Shown piece after piece: positions 60,410 to 64,000 of a stretch of 64,000 nucleotides of DNA. Position numbers and translations under genes: made by a program. Positions within the stretch are counted from its first letter, which is position 1. Each line of letters begins with the position of its first letter. This stretch comes from Paramecium pentaurelia (lineage: Eukaryota > Ciliophora > Oligohymenophorea > Peniculida > Parameciidae), in assembly GCA_905183005.1 (NCBI GenBank), contig CAJJDO010000007.1, forward strand, positions 558,001 to 622,000, written 5' to 3'. The notes under the pieces are model-generated. The model saw nothing but the letters and a program-made list of their open reading frames with translations, ran no database searches and was not told the origin of the DNA.

Positions 60410-61139
60410 TCAATTCAAATATAATTATTTAGCTTTACCAAACTTAAGAGCTTGAATTATTTTAAATGAATTTTAAGCATAAATAAATTATATTATCTCA
60501 TCACCAAACCTATATTCTTTGAATGAAAATTTAATATAATTAGCTTATATGAATATCCTTCTTATTAATAGTATTAAAATTAACAATTCACATGTCCATA
60601 ATACTGCCAATATAACATATAATATCGTATTTAAATTTAAGAACAAGGTAATCAAAATTTCGATTACGATTATTATGAAAATAATCAATAACATAAGAAA
60701 ATACTTCACTCGCTCAGATTTTGTCAAATTTTACAAGGACAATCTAAATAAATTATAATGATAACTACTTAGATTCCACTTCAGTAGGATAATAGAGATT
60801 ACAATATGAACATTGCATAATGCCATTTCCTTATCTAAAGCCTTGATTTATATGGTTTAATAAACAGCTTTAATGAAATTATCGATTTGAGCATCCACAA
60901 TATCTGCCTGTTGATACAGAAGTGCTTTTATTGCAAAATTAGCAAAACAAATTAACACAGTTAAGGGAAGAATTTTAGGTTTTATTCAAATGAAATTAAT
61001 TGGCAGTAATCTGTGGATGTAATTGTTTCCTCACTCGATATACATGTTCAGTGGGTAGCGAAGATGTACCTTATATAGTAATCAATTTTTATTCAAATAT
61101 TTCTGCCTAAGCCTAATTATGAACTCCAGTAGTATCCAT
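60410..61139 (-). CDS. RING-CH (MARCH-type) membrane E3 ubiquitin ligase
   Basis: ATG 61137-61139, TGA 60410-60412; intron 60713-60734; 235 aa. Residues about 60-115 hold a C4HC3 RING-variant: CQFCNKS, CGCSNRQFHQSCLLNH and CSYCNLYYP. After it come two strongly hydrophobic helices (FLMLLIIFIIIVIEILI and ILYVILAVLWTCELLILIL), then a short cytosolic tail. MARCH ligases sit in endomembranes and ubiquitinate membrane proteins with an E2. A plus-strand frame at 60549-60758 is a shadow of this gene. Its start lies 25 bp from the convergent stop of the next small gene. Confidence 0.86.
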
Positions 61140-61164
61140 ATATAAATAAATAATATTAATAAGG

Positions 61165-61401
61165 TCATTTCTCTTTCGCCACTATTTCTTTGTCATTTAT
61201 GAGCTATAACTTACTCATCTTAGAAACTCATTACATATAATTAACATCATATTGTTTTTAATAGAAATTCATAATATCAATAAGAGTCATCTTAGAGATT
61301 TAAGTTAACTTATTAATTCCATAAATTCACTATGCCTCTCTCTTTAACTCTTAAATTTTATTATTATGAATTTTATTTTCTTAAATTCTTTTCTTTGCCA
61401 T
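61165..61401 (-). CDS. Small gene with uncertain exon structure
   Basis: A 79-codon frame from ATG 61399-61401 to TGA 61165-61167 contains two more in-frame TGA codons (61327-61329, 61228-61230). The second TGA falls in a plausible 21-nt intron (GTAATGAG...GATGAG). The first falls in a plausible 22-nt intron (GTGAATTT...AATAAG), which would need one extra A in the following exon. The protein-like core is MTLIDIMNFYQKQYDVNY. Small, basic, no family recognised. Boundaries should be treated as provisional. Confidence 0.45.
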
Positions 61402-61669
61402 CCTATTTACTATTTAGACTTTTTGGCTTGTTCCTTTTGATTAAACTAATTTTACTTATTGACTTTTAAATTTATTATTTATAATGATAAAACTAATTAA
61501 GAGCAAATCAATTTCATTTCTATAAGCTAGTCTATGAGATAAAAATTTCAAGTTATTATTAGATCTTTGAATGAAATAATAATGATTCAAAATTGTAAAG
61601 AACTGGAATTTATAATAAAAATAATTATCCATTTATAGTGAATTCATATTTTACATTTCATTTATAAAC

Positions 61670-64000
61670 ATGATTTTACAACCTGTAAGTTCTGGTTCAA
61701 TAAATATATCAGGAGATAGTCATTAAAATGGACTTGATCATTATGTGACAGAGTTGAATAATTAAAATTTAATGTAAGTCAGAAGACCTAATGAAGATCA
61801 AATTTTAGCATTCATTGATTTTGAAGGACTTAAAGTTGATAAATTTAAATAACACAAAACAGTGCCTGATTAAATTAAAGATAATAAAAGTATTGGAAGC
61901 AAAGTATAGCATTAGGTTCATAGAAACAGTGCAGATTAATCTGAAGACTCACCTTTAAAGTAATCACTAAGAGATGAATTAATTCCATATGAGAGTCCTA
62001 ATTTAGAGCTTAAAAAATTTGGAGATACTGAAGAACACAGAAAAAGTAAGACTGTTATTAGTCCAGCCATTTAATCATCTAAATCACCAAAACGAAAGAG
62101 TAAGCATTTTTCAAAGATTTTCTCTAAAATTACAAATAGAATGCATTTAGCAAGAAAATTTATCTTAAAATTGAAACAATTATCTCCATTTTCAAGAAAG
62201 ATTAGCAAACAATAAATGTAAATAATTTAAGACTTAAGCTCTGATATTAGTAATTCAAATGAGAAATATATGAATTAAAGTTATATAAAAATGCATGATT
62301 CAGTGAAATCAAAAAAAAAACTTAGAAGAATGAATAGCTTTTAAGCATTTATAGCATTAAAATCATACTTTAGTGTTTGTAAATTATAAGCGATTTTATA
62401 TAAAATTAAAAATGGTACAATAGATCCTTAAGGGAATTTCCTATTCTTTTGGGAATTATTAAAATTCTTTATTACATTATCATCACTATTCTAATTATCA
62501 ATACAAATATGTTTTAATTTGAATGTTTTAAATTGGTATTTTGTTGCAGAAAAAGAAAATTCATAAAATATATTAATATTTATGTTTATTTATTACTTAA
62601 TAGATATATTTTTAGGATTTAGAACAGGATACTATGAAAATGGAGAAGTAGTGATAAAATATTAAAGAGTTGCAAGAAGATATTTTAAGACTTATTTTTT
62701 TGTAGATTTAATATCAATATTACCAATTTGCATTAATATTATATTGATTCAATCATTTGAAAATGATAATACAATAATTAAGATAGTGAATTGTTTATCA
62801 TTTTTAAGATCTAATGCTTTAAGTAGAGTATATCATTCTTTAGAAGGTAGATTATTGAGTAATCCTCGATTTGTTATAGGATATAGATTCTTAAGTGTTA
62901 TAGGAACAGTATTTTTGTATGCTCATGTTTTTGGATGTCTTTGGTATTTAGTAGCTTAAAAGAACAATAATAATTGGATAAATAAAGCAGGAATAGTTGA
63001 AGATTCTTGGTTCGCTCTTTATAGTTATTCAATTTATTGGTCTGTGATGACTATGACTACAGTAGGATATGGAGATTTAACACCTGCAAATCATGAAGAA
63101 GCATTATTTTGTGTTTGTACAATGTTTATTGCAAGTGTAGTTTTTGCTTATTCAATAAATACTATAGGAATGATTATTGCTGAAATGAATAAATTTGATG
63201 AGAAGATAAATGAGAATATGGCTATTATTAATAGATATATGTAAAGAAAGAATTTCGAATAATCTTTATAATTTAGAGTGAGATAATATCTATAAAATTT
63301 ATGGACTTAAGAAGATAAATTTAGAATTGTTGATGAGAATAAGATTATCAATTGTTTAAGTCCAACTTTAAAAGAAGAAATTCAAATATGTTTATATGGT
63401 TAATTTATAACTAATATTCATATATTTTATAGATATTTTAGTTAAGAATGTTTATTAGATTTAACTAAGAATGTTCAGGAATACAGAGTAGCACCTAATT
63501 CATATGTAATTGAGAATGGTACTCATGAAGGCATAGCTTTATATTAATTAGTAAGTGGGGATGCTCATATGTTTGTTGATCTGCAAGACAGAAAGTATTA
63601 TATTGGTAAGATGAAGTAAGGTGATATCTTTGGACATGGACCATTCTTCATGAATAATTTGCATTCATATAGTGTAAAGACTGATAGTGCATGTTCTTTT
63701 GCTTATTTATCAAAATAAATGTTTTTAGACATCCTACAAACTCATCCTGTTGATTATGTAATGATTGAATATATTTAGCAAACATATAGGATGATAATAG
63801 ACCAATGGACATTCTAGAATCAGAAATTAGACTTAGGAGTCAAATGTATTGGGTGTGGTGAGAGTGAACACGATATAGATTAATGTAGTAAACTTCATCT
63901 AATAATAAATAAGAAAATTGTAATTGCTAAGCATTTATTTTCTATTCCCAATAAACGATCATAATTTTTAAGAAATAATAGAAGGACTACTAATGCCAAA
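61670..64000 (+). CDS. K+ channel of the CNG/EAG superfamily with degenerate cNMP domain and zinc knuckle (3' end beyond window)
   Basis: ATG 61670 and open to the window edge, 777 codons, no intron. A long basic N-terminus (1-250) is followed by six membrane segments. S4 (about 365-390, LSFLRSNALSRVYHSLEGRL) has few regularly spaced charges. The pore carries TTVGYGDLTP, a K+-selective filter. The cyclic-nucleotide-type domain (about 600-705) has GDIFGHGPFFMNN but lacks the Glu and Arg that grip cNMP phosphates, as in KCNH channels. A CIGCGESEHDIDQC motif (about 726-739) fits a CCHC zinc knuckle. Acts in the plasma or ciliary membrane; Paramecium has many such channels. Confidence 0.92.

Noticed and set aside
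60549..60758. Plus-strand 69-codon frame
   Set aside because: Antisense to the membrane helices of the RING-CH ligase.
61165..61401. Selenoprotein with two Sec codons
   Set aside because: Short introns and a single base error explain the TGA codons; no Cys-type redox motif or SECIS-like structure was seen.
1..64000. tRNA, rRNA, CRISPR array, telomeric repeat or bacterial contamination
   Set aside because: No cloverleaf with GTTCRA-type arm, no regularly spaced repeat array, no G4T2/G3T3 repeats, and reassigned stops plus tiny introns occur throughout, including in the PBP-like gene.

Overview
The window reads as macronuclear DNA of a ciliate, most likely Paramecium. It is very AT-rich and genes sit tens of bases apart. 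TAA and TAG are read through as glutamine in every gene and only TGA ends reading frames. Coding exons are split by tiny GT...AG introns of about 19-37 nt, mostly GTA...TAG/AAG, and most carry a TGA or shift the frame if retained. All exon structures here were worked out by hand from frame continuity, intron borders and domain conservation. A standard-code ORF search breaks nearly every gene into short pieces, so spans are given with introns listed in the evidence.

Layout. 1-6.7 kb: the 5' part of a giant Cys-rich repeat protein (minus) and a small Cys-rich surface-type protein (plus). 6.7-11.8 kb: an unassigned stretch, then a three-repeat MYB gene whose first 1.1 kb is present twice around a single N (probable unmerged contig ends), then a second MYB gene. 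12.6-17.8 kb: mitochondrial pyruvate carrier, a 100-aa protein, a coiled-coil protein with apparent frameshifts, a phospholipid scramblase and, 12 bp later, a Gly-rich membrane-type protein. 17.9-26 kb: one gene encoding three fused glutathione S-transferase units, coiled-coil proteins, a Kelch-BTB protein and a leishmanolysin-type metalloprotease with a Ser/Thr/Asn stalk. 26.8-31.6 kb: a P5-type ATPase overlapping by 4 bp a penicillin-binding-protein-like D-Ala-D-Ala carboxypeptidase. 32-41.4 kb: p23 co-chaperone, MFS transporter, a SANT/MYB protein, WD40 protein, ZNHIT2-like protein, SCP-type phosphatase, ITP pyrophosphatase and a poly-Gln protein. 41.5-44.7 kb: a class III nucleotide cyclase fused to an S1-S4 voltage sensor with no visible pore. 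44.9-64 kb: B-box protein, small hypotheticals, a large LRR protein, a fourth MYB gene, dual-specificity phosphatase, RAD17-like clamp loader, importin-beta, a RING-CH (MARCH) ligase and a K+ channel that runs off the right edge.

There are no operons. The genes are mostly housekeeping, signalling and chromatin genes. Two pairs may be functionally linked: the voltage-sensor cyclase with the K+ channel carrying a degenerate cyclic-nucleotide domain (membrane potential and cAMP/cGMP), and the four separate MYB/SANT loci within 45 kb.

Sequence quality matters. Five places in two genes need exactly one extra A in an A-run to restore a conserved frame, and all five are losses. Homopolymer under-calling is the simplest reading, so frameshifts here should not be taken as pseudogenes without read checks. 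No tRNA, rRNA, CRISPR array, insertion sequence or telomere repeat was seen.
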